Part shown: one piece after another, positions 42,290 through 53,089 of the stretch | Layout of the letters: every line of letters starts with the position of its first letter | Numbering within the stretch: position 1 is the stretch's first letter | Origin: Phascolarctos cinereus | Lineage: Eukaryota > Chordata > Mammalia > Diprotodontia > Phascolarctidae | Reading direction: 5' to 3' | NCBI RefSeq assembly: GCF_002099425.1 | Contig: NW_018344126.1 | Coordinates: 4,614,501 to 4,678,500, forward strand | DNA: 64,000 bases | Notes under the pieces: model-generated | Database searches by the model: none | The model's input: only the letters and a program-made list of their open reading frames with translations | Told to the model about the DNA's origin: nothing | Made by a program: the position numbers and the translations under genes

Positions 42290-42868
42290 ACGTATTTTCT
42301 TATCATCTATGTAATCTCTTATATATTTAACTCTTTTAAACCAAGAGAAAGAAAACTGGAAACAGGTTGTAAAATGAGTCATTTAAAAAGAAACATTCCT
42401 GTCCTTGTTTTTAATGTTACTCTTTACAGCTTCGAACATTTTTCAAAAAAGAAGAAGAGAGGGTTAAACACCAAGTTGGGAGCCCCAGGATGACTAAGAT
42501 CACCATCATAAGTTTTGATGGGGGTTCACATCAGCCTGCCTTAGGTAAGCCTAGAAGCTATAGTAAGAAGAAATGATGAGAGTATTGACAGCATTGAGAT
42601 AGGGACTATAAAGGAAAGTGTTCAGCAGCTTCTTGTAATGCCTCTGGGACTCAGACATCACTTCAGTACTGCCCAAGACATTTCTTTCAGTGCATTTTAG
42701 TTACCTGAGATGCCCATCTTGGTGGCTAGTAAGAGACCAGATGTCCTAGTTATTCCATCTTTGTCCTACCAACTACCACCCACCAGAGCACCCACAAACT
42801 TTGGGAAGTTGGCTTTCTGTCCCTTTATAATCTTGAGTCAACCTAATCTATACAAGTGTAATTTACTG
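42290..42868. other. Stretch without recognised features
   Basis: No family recognised; short open frames only. Confidence 0.4.
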
Positions 42869-42873
42869 TACTA

Positions 42874-43131
42874 GGGCAGCTAGGTGGTACAGTGGATAAA
42901 GTGCCAGGCCTGGAGTCAGCAAGACTCATCTTCCTGAGTTGAAATCCAGCTTCAGACACTTACTATCTATGTGACCCTGGGCAAATCACTTAACCCTGTT
43001 TGCCTCAGTTTTCTTATCTGTAAAATGAGCTAGAGAAGAAAACGGCAAACCACTCCAGTATCTTTGCCTAGAAAACCCCAAAGGAGGTCACGAAGAATTG
43101 GACATGATGAAAAAAATGACTGAACAACAGC
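42874..43131 (+). mobile_element. Marsupial CORE-type SINE, full length
   Basis: The order runs 'gggcagctaggtggtacagt', 'gccaggcctggagtcagcaa', 'gaccctgggcaaatcactta', 'tgtaaaatgagctagagaag', 'ccaaaggaggtcacgaagaa', 'aaatgactgaacaacagc'. A repeated 'aatttactgt' occurs just left (42,860) and right (43,131), a likely target-site duplication. Confidence 0.92.
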
Positions 43132-43133
43132 AA

Positions 43134-44135
43134 TTTACTGTTGTTGGACAAGGCTTAAATTTACCAGAAGTTACACCAATATCAGGGTGTTCAGTGACTA
43201 AGGAAAGAGGTCATTGACAGGTTCTTGATCTAAATTAACTCATTGCGAAATGGTAGATCTTAAGCCTTGTCCCATGGGATTATATGATTATGGTCAAGAC
43301 AGAGAAATGTACTATACCTCCTCCCTCCCTTCTAAATCCTGCATGCAATTTCTTCAAAATGTTCTATGTAGGCCCTTGGCCCCACCCACATTCTGGGGGT
43401 TGTCTTTCTTAACTTATTGTTGAGGTTATCATAAATGTCATACCCATAACCAATCAATCTAGAACCCCATTCTCTGATCCTAACTTGGAATACTTCCCAC
43501 ATTTCCATGTGTTAACTACATACAGAAATTGCTATACAATGCTACACTTTTTCCTCTAAGGATACAACATACAAACATATTTCTTATAAGTATGCAGGAT
43601 TATAGAAAAAAATACATATCTCTAATTAACCCTACAGTTCCCAAAGGAAATGTATTCTTTATAACTACAGAATGTGATTTAGCATGAGAGCCATGGGCCC
43701 AAAGAAAGCTTGGTTCATGTTGGAGAAGATGGACTTCTAGGGCTAAGCTCTCTATACTAGGTTTGAAAATTGTCTGTCCAAGACAATGCATTGAATTTAC
43801 TATCTGATACATACAATCTACTCTCATGACACTCCACTACAGTCTGCTATTCTTTTTTTCTTTTCATGGATAAAATACACCACAATGCAATTGAGTAGAC
43901 AGGAGTGTTTCTATCACCCCATCTCTACTGGACACTGCTCAATGGGTAAAGAGATTGCTTCATAAATCCTTTTTTACTTTATTGTTCTGTGCTTCAGAAA
44001 CTTATTGTTGTCTGCTAGAAGCTTTGAATCTCCAACATAACACATCTAACTTGATCATCAAAGTACTCACAAGGATCTGTGATCCCATTAATGTGGACCT
44101 TCCCTCCAATGATGCAGATTACACCATGTCCATCC
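43134..44135. other. Stretch of 1 kb without recognised genes
   Basis: No family is certain. The end of this stretch may already belong to the RTE copy that follows. Confidence 0.35.
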
Positions 44136-44139
44136 CTGC

Positions 44140-44605
44140 CCATTCTATGTGACTCTTGTGCATGTCCCCACATCAATTCAACACAGGTTATCCACTGAAT
44201 ATGCTGTGGACTTTCCTTATTTCTTCTACATCACGAGCAAACTGCTGGAACACACAAGTCATCTCTTAGTTTTCCTTCACTCTTTCCACATGACTCTTCC
44301 ATTTTAGAAAATCATACATTTTTAAGGGTATCTTTTTCATCACTCCTTATTTGTTATGTGTTATAACCTACTCACCCCCACAATGACTCTCTTCATGATT
44401 CTCTTAGTGATATTCAGTTTTAATTCTTGAGAGGCTGTACTGTTCTGTTTCATGACTCACAACAATGTAATACCAGTAGAATATTTCAGGGGAAAGTTTG
44501 GGGTAATTGAAGAAGTTCTAAAAAATGTCAGTTGGTAACCCAGCCTAGTCTTTTCTTCTTGTTTAATTCTGGACCTTACTGATCCATTTGCAGGGTTTGT
44601 TTAAC
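44140..44605 (-). mobile_element. RTE-type LINE, ORF downstream of RT, antisense
   Basis: On the minus strand one frame gives RVIVGVSRL, a stop, then HITNKE, close to the GVxRxxHITNEE block that follows the RT in RTE-type LINEs, and upstream of it KKRLGWVTN and EIYSTGITLL. The 44,146-44,255 part recurs at 45,935-46,033. Stops are present, so it is a decayed fragment. Confidence 0.55.
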
Positions 44606-44611
44606 ATTATA

Positions 44612-44612
44612 T

Positions 44613-44652
<40 letters not shown>

Positions 44653-44842
44653 TTGTTCAAGTGTTTCAAGTTGTTCAATGTTTGTTCAAGACATACACAT
44701 ACATATCTATATACAATATCTATATTGTATATCTATATCTATATAAAATCCATATATATGTGTATATATACATATACACAGACACATACATCCATGTGTG
44801 TAGACATACATACAGATACATATACATACATTCACACACATG
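44612..44842. repeat. (CA)n and (TA/CATA)n microsatellite
   Basis: About 40 bp of CA are followed, after a 'tgttcaag'-rich spacer, by 140 bp of TATA, CATA and ACAT units. It lies between the two RTE pieces. Confidence 0.93.
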
Positions 44843-44849
44843 TTTGAAG

Positions 44850-45110
44850 TCCTCTAGATGCTGCTGTTTGAAGATAACATTGTGCTGGTTGTGCAAAGCC
44901 TTGGAATACTGAAGGTTCTCCTAAGAAAGGTCCTTAAACACTTAAAAGAGTGCATCTCAACCATCCACAAAAGAAAAGCCAATGAGATGAAGAATGCTTA
45001 TTATTCAGATTGCACCCTGCAGAAATATGACAATTTAGCTTGTCAAAAAACCTTTTCCTGTGTGTCCTGGAGAATCAACTTTTTTGCCATTAAAAGTCTA
45101 TCAAGAATTC
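44850..45110 (+). mobile_element. RTE-type LINE reverse transcriptase fragment
   Basis: One open frame reads LLFEDNIVLVVQSLGILKVL, corresponding to the LxFADDIVLxAxS block of RTE-clade RT (the FADD is here FEDN), then KHLKECISTIHKRKANEMKN and YYSDCTLQKYDN, and later WRINFFAIKSL. It is in sense on +, the opposite of the neighbouring RTE piece. Confidence 0.65.
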
Positions 45111-45111
45111 T

Positions 45112-45930
45112 GGGTCATGTGGCCAACAAGATGGAGAAATAGATAATTTCCATGATCCTTATGACCTCTCTCCAACTCCTCCGAAATAAGAATTATGCAT
45201 GAGAGATGAGACAATTACTACAGTTGTCTCCATGGTTTAAGATGCCAAAATCCCTAACAAAGTAACAACCTAATAAATTAATAGCAGAGAAGACTAATCT
45301 TTAATCCCTAAAGCTCTTATTCAATATCTCCTTCCCCATCAGCTCCCATGCTCTGGAAGAACAGCACAACCCAACACAGGGAGATTGTTCTTTGAATTCT
45401 GCTAAAAAATTCCCTCACTGATGCTAAAGCATCTGTCAGCTAGCTCTCAGCCCCCTCACTTACCAGTCCTCACTCTACCATTCTAAGGTGAAATGAAGTA
45501 GAACCCAACTCTGTATCTCCTTTTCTTACCCTCATCCCCCAATGTTGTATAAGTAGAGGTAGGTAAGAAAGCAAAAATGTGCTCTGTCTAGGGCAGCAAT
45601 ATTATTGTTGTACAACAATACTCAGCCATAAAAGTTAAGAATAGAGGGAACTGGGACAATGAATCCATATGTGAGGGGAGGTCCACCAGGTTTGAAGGAA
45701 AGGGGGCTGTTATACAGCTAAGATCAGTCCTATCCCTCCAAGGATAGCTTGAAGGACAGAGACTAAAGCTAGTGAAAACAAATTTCTTAGTCTGGAAGGA
45801 GATTGAGAAAGCTTTGAGGTCCGGCCCTTGAAGGAACCACTATCAAAGGTAAAGGAGTCAGAAAGTGAAAGATAGGGAGATGTAAGGAAAAAATGCTGAA
45901 ATTACTAGAAGATTTGAAAAGGGAGAAATT
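45112..45930 (+). mobile_element. Possible L1/HAL1 5' region
   Basis: The block opens 'tggccaacaagatggagaa' and continues 'atagataatttccatgatcc', similar in style to 5' ends of marsupial L1/HAL1 ('aagatgg' near the start). It ends in an A-rich stretch with 'gctgaaattactagaagat'. No ORF1 motif is clear. Confidence 0.35.
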
Positions 45931-45934
45931 TTCT

Positions 45935-46033
45935 CTTGTGACTCTTGTCTATGAACTCATATCAATTCAGCACAGAGTATCCACTGAACATGCTGTGGTG
46001 CTTTCCTTATTTCCTCTGCATTATGAGGAAACT
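45935..46033 (-). mobile_element. RTE-type fragment, antisense (partial copy of 44,146-44,255)
   Basis: Shares 'gtgactcttgt', 'atcaattcagcacag', 'gtatccactgaacatgctgt' and 'ctttccttatttc' with the RTE piece at 44.15 kb in the same orientation. It is too short for coding evidence. Confidence 0.5.
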
Positions 46034-46367
46034 GTTGATGTTTCAGCAGTTAAGAAAGAATCTTGAGCACAAGCAGATAACCCCAGAAGGGGAATATTAA
46101 TAACAGGAGGTAATTTGGCCTCCTGATCATTTAAATGAATTCAAATGTCTCTAAGTAAATATTGTAGATAAAGGAAAATGAATCAATACCTGATGAAGCA
46201 GAGGACCCTGTGGATTCCCCCCCCACCAAAAAAAAGCATGGAAAAACTGTGGGATGTTTTGAAATGGTTCAAAATAGAAATAAGAATTGGGAAAGTAAAA
46301 AAAAACCGGGAAGTAGAGAGCATGTGTGTGTATGTATGTTTGAGAAGATGTTTCAGTGATAGGCCAT

Positions 46368-46700
46368 AATAAATGAAGATGGCACGGTAGAGAGAAAGTA
46401 CTATGGTTCAGTGGTCTGGGATTAGCTAGATATGGTAGCTTTTGCTTAGTGACTCACAAAGCAAGATAACTCAACCCTAAGGTGGGAGTTACAAAGCTGA
46501 ACGCAAGAGGTTGTACAAGACATGTTTTCTAGAAGCCTGGTGATCCAGAGAGTGGATGGCAGGAAAATGGGAAGTTCTGGGTGAGCAAGATCTAGTCATA
46601 GGATCCATTAATTCACCAATCATGACCTCTTGTCACAGGCAGGAGTTCCAAAACTAAATAAGTCCCCTAGCACATGATCTCTGGCTATTTAATCGTCCAG
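46368..46700 (+). mobile_element. Unassigned repeat family W, copy 1 (uninterrupted)
   Basis: Matches the split copy at 50.06-51.90 kb throughout: 'ttagctagatatggtagctt', 'agtgactcacaaagcaagat', 'gtgggagttacaaagctgaa', 'gatggcaggaaaatgggaag', 'attaattcaccaatcatga', 'caggagttccaaaactaaat', 'cacatgatctctgg'. No coding motif is seen. An LTR-like or DNA-element origin is possible but neither is shown. Confidence 0.7.
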
Positions 46701-46714
46701 AAAATCCAATTCTA

Positions 46715-46778
46715 ATTGAAGTCTTCTAGATTCCAAGTTCAGATTTCTATTCACTGCACCACCTAGCTTCTTCTAAGA
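46715..46778 (-). mobile_element. SINE head fragment, antisense
   Basis: The sequence 'tctattcactgcaccaccta' is the reverse of the SINE head. Confidence 0.5.
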
Positions 46779-46877
46779 GGGAGGAGGGATTTCACTTATT
46801 CTGCATTTATTCTCCACAGAGGAGTTTATCAATGTACAAAAATTATAAAGAATAAGGTAAGAGTTGTCCAGAATAAA

Positions 46878-47210
46878 AGATCAAAGAGTCACAGAATCAC
46901 TGAATGCTAGAAGAGACCAACCCTCTAGTCCAAACCAGATCTGAAAAGATTGATACTAAAACATATCCAAGAAGTGATTATTTTGCTTCTGCTTAAAGAC
47001 TTCCAATGAGAAGGGACCCACTCCCTCCATAAGTAGCCTATTTTACCTTGAGATGTCTGTCATTGTTTCTAAGTTTTTCCTGACACAAATCTAAATTTTC
47101 CTTTTTGAAATTTCTACCCTTAAAAATGTGTGGTTATAGACCTGGACAATGTCTGTATGACACCTATCCCCCTTGAAAATCACATTAACTGTGTGATGAA
47201 TAATTCTTCT
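46878..47210 (-). mobile_element. L3/CR1 LINE 3' end, antisense
   Basis: 'cacagaatcactgaatgcta', 'gcttaaagacttccaatgag', 'aagggacccactccctccat' and 'ctaagtttttcctgacacaa' follow the reverse of the L3 3' end. Confidence 0.8.
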
Positions 47211-47637
47211 TCTCATTATTCACTTACTGTCATTATATTCCTTTTAGCTGTAGATAAAAAGTTTTCTTAAGCAAATTGAGGTTAAATGAGAGATTTATTT
47301 GTGAATCTTAATTTTATTGCAGGTCAGAAGGGAACTGACAGAAATGGGACAAGAGAGATGAATATGAAAGAATATAGAAGTATTCTAGAAGAAAAAAGAA
47401 TGAGTGGGGAAAATGGGAAAATGAATTTTCCTAAGAAACATGTAAAATATGGTACCTCCTTATCATTTGAATATAGTTTGAGAGCGATACTAGTATGGCT
47501 CTGGTTAGAAGCAGTGTGGTATAATAGAAAGAGGTCTGAGACTAGGAAATCAGAAGACTTGAATTACCTTCTGGCCCAGACATTAGCTAGTTATGTGACA
47601 TGGACAAGTAATAGTTTCTCTGAGCTTCAGTTTCCTT

Positions 47638-47738
47638 TTTTGTAATATATTTTATTTATTTATTTATTTATTTTATTTATTTATTTATTTATTTATTCAT
47701 TTACTTACTTATCTATCTACCTATTTACTTTATCTATC

Positions 47739-47809
<71 letters not shown>

Positions 47810-47953
47810 TTTATAAAGGCAATTGGGGTTAAGTGACTTGCCCAGGGTCACACAGCTAGTAAGTGGCAAGTGTTTGGTCTGAGGCCAGATTTGAATTCAG
47901 GTCCTCCTGACTTCAGGGTCAGTGCTCTATCCACTGTGCCACCTCGCTGCCCC
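47638..47953 (-). mobile_element. A-tailed SINE (WSINE1-like), antisense, with microsatellite tail
   Basis: On + it begins with a T-rich tail that has become (TTTA)n and (TCTA)n, then 'ggcaattggggttaagtgac', 'agggtcacacagctagtaag', 'caggtcctcctgacttcagg' and ends 'ccacctcgctgccc'. The 10-bp duplication CAGTTTCCTT at 47,628-47,637 and 47,954-47,963 bounds it. Confidence 0.92.
47646..47808. repeat. (TTTA)n-(TCTA)n microsatellite
   Basis: About 160 bp of TTTA followed by TCTA units, located in the tail of the antisense SINE. Confidence 0.97.
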
Positions 47954-47994
47954 CAGTTTCCTTATCTGTAAAATGGGACTAAGTTTCTTGCTTT

Positions 47995-49665
47995 GCTTTT
48001 GTATCATTCTCTCTCTGTTCACTATCTCAACTCCTATTCTTCCTGAAAGGTTGGGTCCTTAGAGGGTAGTTCACTACTACTCTTGGCAGGATTATAAAGG
48101 TAACCCTCAAAGGTTGGGGGTTCCAGTGCTGCTGCTCAGAAGCCTCCATCTGGTATGCTTTTTATTAACAATCAACTGGTAAAGCTCTACTGGGTTTTAG
48201 AAAAGAGATTTACTGAAATGGTTTAACAAGACCAAAACCTCAAACAATCTCCACCATAATGAAGCATGTTCTTCCTTTGTATACACAAGGTCACTGGGGA
48301 GAGTGGGCTTCAACTTAAAATGTGATGATAGCAAGGGACATATCGTGTTTTTTGTTTGTTTGTTTTCCCTTTGTGAAGTCATCACGAGGTTCCCTTAGTT
48401 GTAGCCGTCTGCTGGGCTCAGTGGATCAGTGTTTTTCAGGAGTCCATAGCAGTGTTTTTCCTCTGTTGTTAGGAGCCACAATTTCTGTAGCTGCCACCAT
48501 CTTTGGAGGACTGTCTTTTCACCTGGAGAATTTTCCTGTGTTGTTGGCCATTATTGTTCTGAAGTAGTCTACTACTGATTCCGGTTGCTGGTGGGACTTC
48601 TAATGGCTCTGATGGACTTTCTGCTCTTCTCCTTCAGTAGCTCACAGTGGTTCTTGCTTCACTCACCATCAGGAAAGGAAAGAAGCAAAAAAGCTAACAG
48701 AGGAACAAATAACTCCTTTTGTATGCACATTCAGTTCCAACTCAGTAACTCATGAATTATCTAGCTTTCCAGTTCCTCAACCAACCACAAGGCATCGGCC
48801 TTCAGCCACTCAGTCCTGGACAGAGGCTTGCCAAATCTCCATGTGATGGTTTGGAACACGGTGGAGAATATTTGGGGATGCTTTATAAAGCCCACCAAGA
48901 AGGGAAAATCTAAATATGTTCTAAGGACTGAGCCCTCATTGATTAGCCTCCCATTATGCTTTCCTTGCATGATTTTTGAAGAGCAAATAAGATAATATAT
49001 GTGAAATATTTTATAAGTTGTAAAAGGATAAACAAATATGCTCATTACTTCAATGAATTATTTGGTGGATTTGATGCTCTATTAGGTCTTTGTTTTCACT
49101 TGTGTGAGTAATGTCTTCAAGGTGCATATTACAACTCCTCCATGCCTTTTCTCCTTGTCTGATTCTTGTCCTTGCCTTCTGGAAATATAAAAGAGTACAG
49201 CCTAGCAATCCTCATTTTCAGAACCAAATGGATAGAGAAGAATGAATTATGACCATACAATGACAAGCAATTGGAAGGGTGGCCCTTTGAGTTAGTCCGT
49301 CGGTACGTAAAATGTGGACAGGTGCTGAAGTTGGAAAAAGAACTGAACTGAAATTTGAATAAGAGGAAGTGAATAGGCTTGATTGCAATTGGAAAACTGC
49401 ATGACAATTTGAATGATCCCAAGCTGCTTCTTGATACAAAAGCCATATTTTTCACACCAGTACATTCCTTGTGATGCTACATGGTAGCAAATCATGGAAA
49501 ACCAAATTTTCCAAAGAATAAAAATTGCAGGTGTTACCTATGTTTGAAGCAGCTTGGGTTCTTTCCCTTGAAATTCTCTGCCATTTTGGTGCCTGAGAAA
49601 AGTAGAAATTCAGGGAGTTGGGATTAAATTGCTTGGTTTTTTGTTCCTTTACCATAATGAAAATT
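47995..49665. other. Stretch of 1.7 kb without recognised genes
   Basis: A weak MIR-like tail may lie at 48,975-49,035 ('aagataatatatgtgaaata'). Overlapping antisense frames at 49,129-49,495 (up to 108 codons) have no motif I can identify, so they are not called as genes. Confidence 0.4.
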
Positions 49666-49671
49666 GTGTCA

Positions 49672-49832
49672 GGTTGTTAATGAATGAACAAAAAGCATTT
49701 ATGAAGTTCAGCACTTGTGTGCCAAACACCATGCAAATTGCCAGGATATAAAAAAATAAAATAATTAAAGCAAGGTAGTCTCTGCCAAGGAGTTTCCATA
49801 CTATTTGCAAGAGAGTAATAGTAACAGACAAA
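49672..49832 (-). mobile_element. L2 LINE 3' end, antisense
   Basis: The blocks 'atgaatgaacaaaaagcatt', 'gtgccaaacaccatgcaaat', 'gtagtctctgccaaggagtt' are the reversed L2 end. Confidence 0.75.
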
Positions 49833-49962
49833 GGCATTTTGATTTTTAGAAGTCATAGGGATGGTGAATAGAACCACAGAGAATTTGATGGACACATTTT
49901 TTTTTTCCCCAGAAAAACCATTTTTATTAATTTGTTGGTGGTTCTCAAAAAAAGAAGCAAAG

Positions 49963-50016
49963 TGTGAGTGTGTGTACGTGTATGTACATATGTGTATTTG
50001 TGTGTGTGTATAAGTG
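49963..50016. repeat. (GT)n-rich low-complexity tract
   Basis: Units of gtgtgt, with tatgtaca interruptions. Confidence 0.85.
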
Positions 50017-50239
50017 GTGAGAAGAGATTTCAATGGTAGGGGATAATGCAAGAAAAAGACTGTGGTGGGCAGGAAGAATCCTAGTCTAATGGCCTGCGGT
50101 TAGTTAGATATGTTAGTTTTTGCTCAGTGACTCACAGAGCAAGATAGCTTAGCCCTAGAATGGGAGTTATAAAGTTGAATATAAGATGTTCCAAAGGAAA
50201 TGTTTTTTGGAAGTCTAGAGGTCCAGAGTGAAGCAGCAG

Positions 50240-50479
50240 GGTTGTTGTAGTTCAGTCATTTAGGACCCTCTGTGACCCCATTTGGGGTTTTCTTGGCAAA
50301 GATACTGGAGTAGTTTGCCATTTCCTTTCCTAGCTCATTTTACAGATGAGGAAACTGAGGCTAACAGGGTTAAATGACTTGCCCAGGATCACACAGATAG
50401 TAAGTGTTTGAGGACAGACTTGAACTAAGATCTTCCTGACTCTAGGCCCAATGTTCTATCTACACCATCTAGTTGCCCA
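50240..50479 (-). mobile_element. Marsupial CORE-type SINE, antisense, full length
   Basis: From 'gttgttgtagttcagtcatt' through 'atttggggttttcttggcaa', 'cattttacagatgaggaaac' and 'gacttgcccaggatcacaca' to 'caccatctagttgccc'. It sits inside family W copy 2. Confidence 0.92.
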
Positions 50480-50597
50480 ACAACATGGTAAATGGCAAGA
50501 AATAGAAGTTTGGGGTGAGCCAGGTCTAGTGGGCTAGTCAGTGGGCTCATTAATTCAATAGTCATGCCTTCTTGGCACTAGGGCAGGAGTTCTAAGG

Positions 50598-51822
50598 AAA
50601 AGTTCACCAGGCATTGTTCTTCAGTTTCGTGACGACATGCTTGCCTGGCTTCTCACTAATGAAAAATGCTGTCGAGTTTTCCCAGTCACCAAGAGTGAAG
50701 CATGTTGCTTGCTCCTATGCTTTTTAGCATGATGTTTTCTACAGTATTGTCAGACACCTTCAATGAGGTTGAAAATGACATCAAGGTCAGCTACCACACT
50801 GACAGTAACTCATTTATCTTAAAAAGGCTGTAATAAGTCAAGGCGAAAGAGTTGATGAGTGACTTTTTGGTTGCAGATGATTGGGCACTCAATGCAGGCT
50901 CTGAGGCTGAGATACAACAAAATATGGGCTGATTCTCTGCCACTTGTGCTAATTTTGGCCTAACAATTAACACCAAAAAAGCAGAGGTTCTTAAGAAGAC
51001 AGCACCACACCATCCATACATGGAACTATTGGTTACAGCAAGTGGAGAAAATCTGAATGTTGTGGGGAAGTTTACTTACCTTGACAGTATACCTTTCAGG
51101 GAAGTCCACATAGATGATGAGGTTGACACATGCATTGCCAGAGCTAGCTCAGTGTTTGGCAGGCTCTGAAGGAAACTGTGGGAGAGAAGAATTATTAGAC
51201 TACCTATAAAACTGAAGGTCTATAGAGCCATTGTGCTGACGTCATTGTTGTATGCCTGTGAAAACTGGATAGTATACCACCGCCATGCCAGGAAACTGAA
51301 TTGATTCTATTTGAATTGTCTTAGGAAGAGTTTTGAAGATCACCTGACAGGATAAGGTACTGGATACTGAAGTCCTTTCTCAAGCTGAACTGCCAAACAT
51401 TTGGGCTCTGTTCCAGAGAGCACAACTCTGATGCCCAAAAGACTATTTTACAGAGAACTTACACAAGGTAAGTGCTCACACAGAGGTCAGAAGAAGTGAT
51501 TCAAGGACACTCCCAAGGTCTCTCTGAAGAACTTTGGAACTCATTGCATGACGTGGGAGACACTGGCACAGGATCATCCAGTATGCCCACATCAAAGAAG
51601 GCACTATGCTCTATGAGCAAAGCAGAAATGCATTAACTCAAAGGAAACATGACATGCTCAAATGTAGAGATATTTCCTTCCCAAAAGGTCATAGGGATTA
51701 TTTGTGTCTGACCTGTAGTAGAGCCCTCCAAGCTTATATTGGTCAGATCAGTTACAATTAGATGCACTGTACCTTGACCCCAACATAGTGATGTCATTTT
51801 GGTCCAAAGGACAACAACCTAC
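50598..51822 (+). mobile_element. 5'-truncated LINE, RT C-terminal half plus zinc-finger-like end
   Basis: The + strand encodes, in shifting frames, the second half of an RTE-related LINE ORF: text like 'GLTINTKKAEVLKK' (around 50,955-51,000), then 'TYLDSIPFREV', a 'GRL...LWERRI' block, 'LKVYRAIVLTSLLYACENWI' and 'TGYRHIQYAHIKEG'-like text, ending near 51,700 with a C-x2-C pattern (CLTCSRALQAYIGQIS) that corresponds to the CPxCGRxFRARIGLISH finger of these LINEs. The 3' end reads 'atagtgatgtcattttggtc' then 'aaaggacaacaacc'. Several frame breaks are present. The exact clade (RTE versus a relative) is not settled by eye. Confidence 0.8.
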
Positions 51823-51944
51823 CTAAAGTGGGAGTTCCAAAACTAAGTAGAATAAATTCCCCAGAACATGGTCTCTGGAGGGTTCAGTAGAAATATGGGA
51901 GGCAAGAGGATAGTTGTTAATCTCATGTGGCCTCACTTTTAATA

Positions 51945-52168
51945 ATGTTAATAACAATAGCAATAAGAATATCTAGCATTTATTTAGCACTTTACATATC
52001 TTATGTCATTTGTTCCTCTCAACAACCCTATGAGATAGGTGCTATCATGATCTCTATTTTAAGCTCAGATGTTAAGAGACTTGCCTAGGGTCAAACAGCT
52101 GGGAGGTAGAATTTGAAATCATTACTCCAACTCCAACACTCAATCTATGGCACCACCTAACAATTTCT
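51945..52168 (-). mobile_element. MIR SINE, antisense
   Basis: 'gcatttatttagcactttac', 'caacaaccctatgagatagg', 'gagacttgcctagggtcaaa' and 'ggtagaatttgaaatc' follow MIR in reverse. Confidence 0.85.
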
Positions 52169-52169
52169 T

Positions 52170-53085
52170 TTAAAGACAAAGACAGTTGTCAGCTTTATAG
52201 GAATAATGGCAGAAGACACCCAGAGTAGGAAACTCCAGATAGAATCACAAAATGGATGTTGAGTTTGTTACGTGGTGGGTGGAGATTTCTCTGTCTATTA
52301 AGCAGGAGAAACCAGTTGGACATCCATGGATTAGATCTGGAGGTTCAGGACAAATTTGTCTGAATGTAAAACCTACTACAAGAAGCAAGTCATTTCAGAG
52401 TGAAATGCAATGTGGGCAGTGAGATTATAGCATGATTCTGTGGGTTTCTGGGCCATAGGGGCAGCATGAGGAACAGGAGAGATGTCAGAGATGTCAAAAA
52501 GAATGCCTACCTGAACATTGGACTTCAGGATTCAACCTGGCGTTTGGCCAGGAAGTGGCTGCTGCTTCAAGTCATTGATGAATGAGGATTAATCCACTCC
52601 ACCCTTGACTATGTGAGGAAATTATTTCCCTTCTGTGTGATTTTGTTATTGGGAAGGATGTATGATAATCCTCCTCTGTGAAAAGCCTCTGGGCTCATCT
52701 GTTACCTTGGTGGAACTGAGGTTTAGAGCATGGCTTTTCACAGGAGCAGCTGCAATCACTGGGGAATGGGGTTAATAGACCTTTACCAGAATAGCTCAGC
52801 TCCAGTTCATGGGGTTTGACTGTAGCTTTTATTTTTGGTTTTGTTCAGTAAATGCATTCTAATCTACAATGAGGAGCGTGTCACAAAAGGTTGAGGAGAC
52901 AGTCTTTTTCCAAAATAACAAAGGTATTGTTTCAAATCACTCTGCAAAAGGGAAAATCACATTCCAATCACATTCAGATTGATAACAAGTAAAAATGGCT
53001 CAACATTCATGTTCCATTCTTAGTATATCTCCTGGGATTTGGCAGCATGTCAATAGCATGGATGGTCTTAGTAATCACACATGAT
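52170..53085. other. Stretch without recognised features
   Basis: No clear family is seen; sequence of moderate complexity. Confidence 0.4.
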
Positions 53086-53089
53086 TTTT

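Larger units (their letters stand above)
47505..47990 (+). mobile_element. MIR SINE split by a younger SINE
   Basis: The left half ('gaagcagtgtggtataatag', 'agaagacttgaattaccttc', 'gcttcagtttcctt') stops at 47,637, and the right half ('cagtttccttatctgtaaaa', 'tgggactaag') resumes at 47,954. The repeated CAGTTTCCTT is the duplication made by the inserted SINE. Confidence 0.85.
50063..51902 (+). mobile_element. Unassigned repeat family W, copy 2, split twice
   Basis: Three pieces remain in order: 50,063-50,238, 50,482-50,597 and about 51,820-51,902. Compared with the uninterrupted copy at 46.37 kb, the first gap holds an antisense SINE and the second a 1.2-kb LINE. The final piece ('gtgggagttccaaaactaag', 'agaacatggtctctgg') restores the family's end. 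Confidence 0.75.

Noticed and set aside
47286-47645. 119-codon open frame
   Set aside because: Its second half translates a MIR SINE; the first half has no motif.
47646-47808. Possible CRISPR-like direct repeats
   Set aside because: Regular spacing comes from a tetranucleotide microsatellite; there are no spacers and the genome is a mammal.
49129-49495. Overlapping antisense frames up to 108 codons
   Set aside because: Three frames are open over the same DNA, none with a known motif, no splice-site or promoter context; chance is the simpler explanation.
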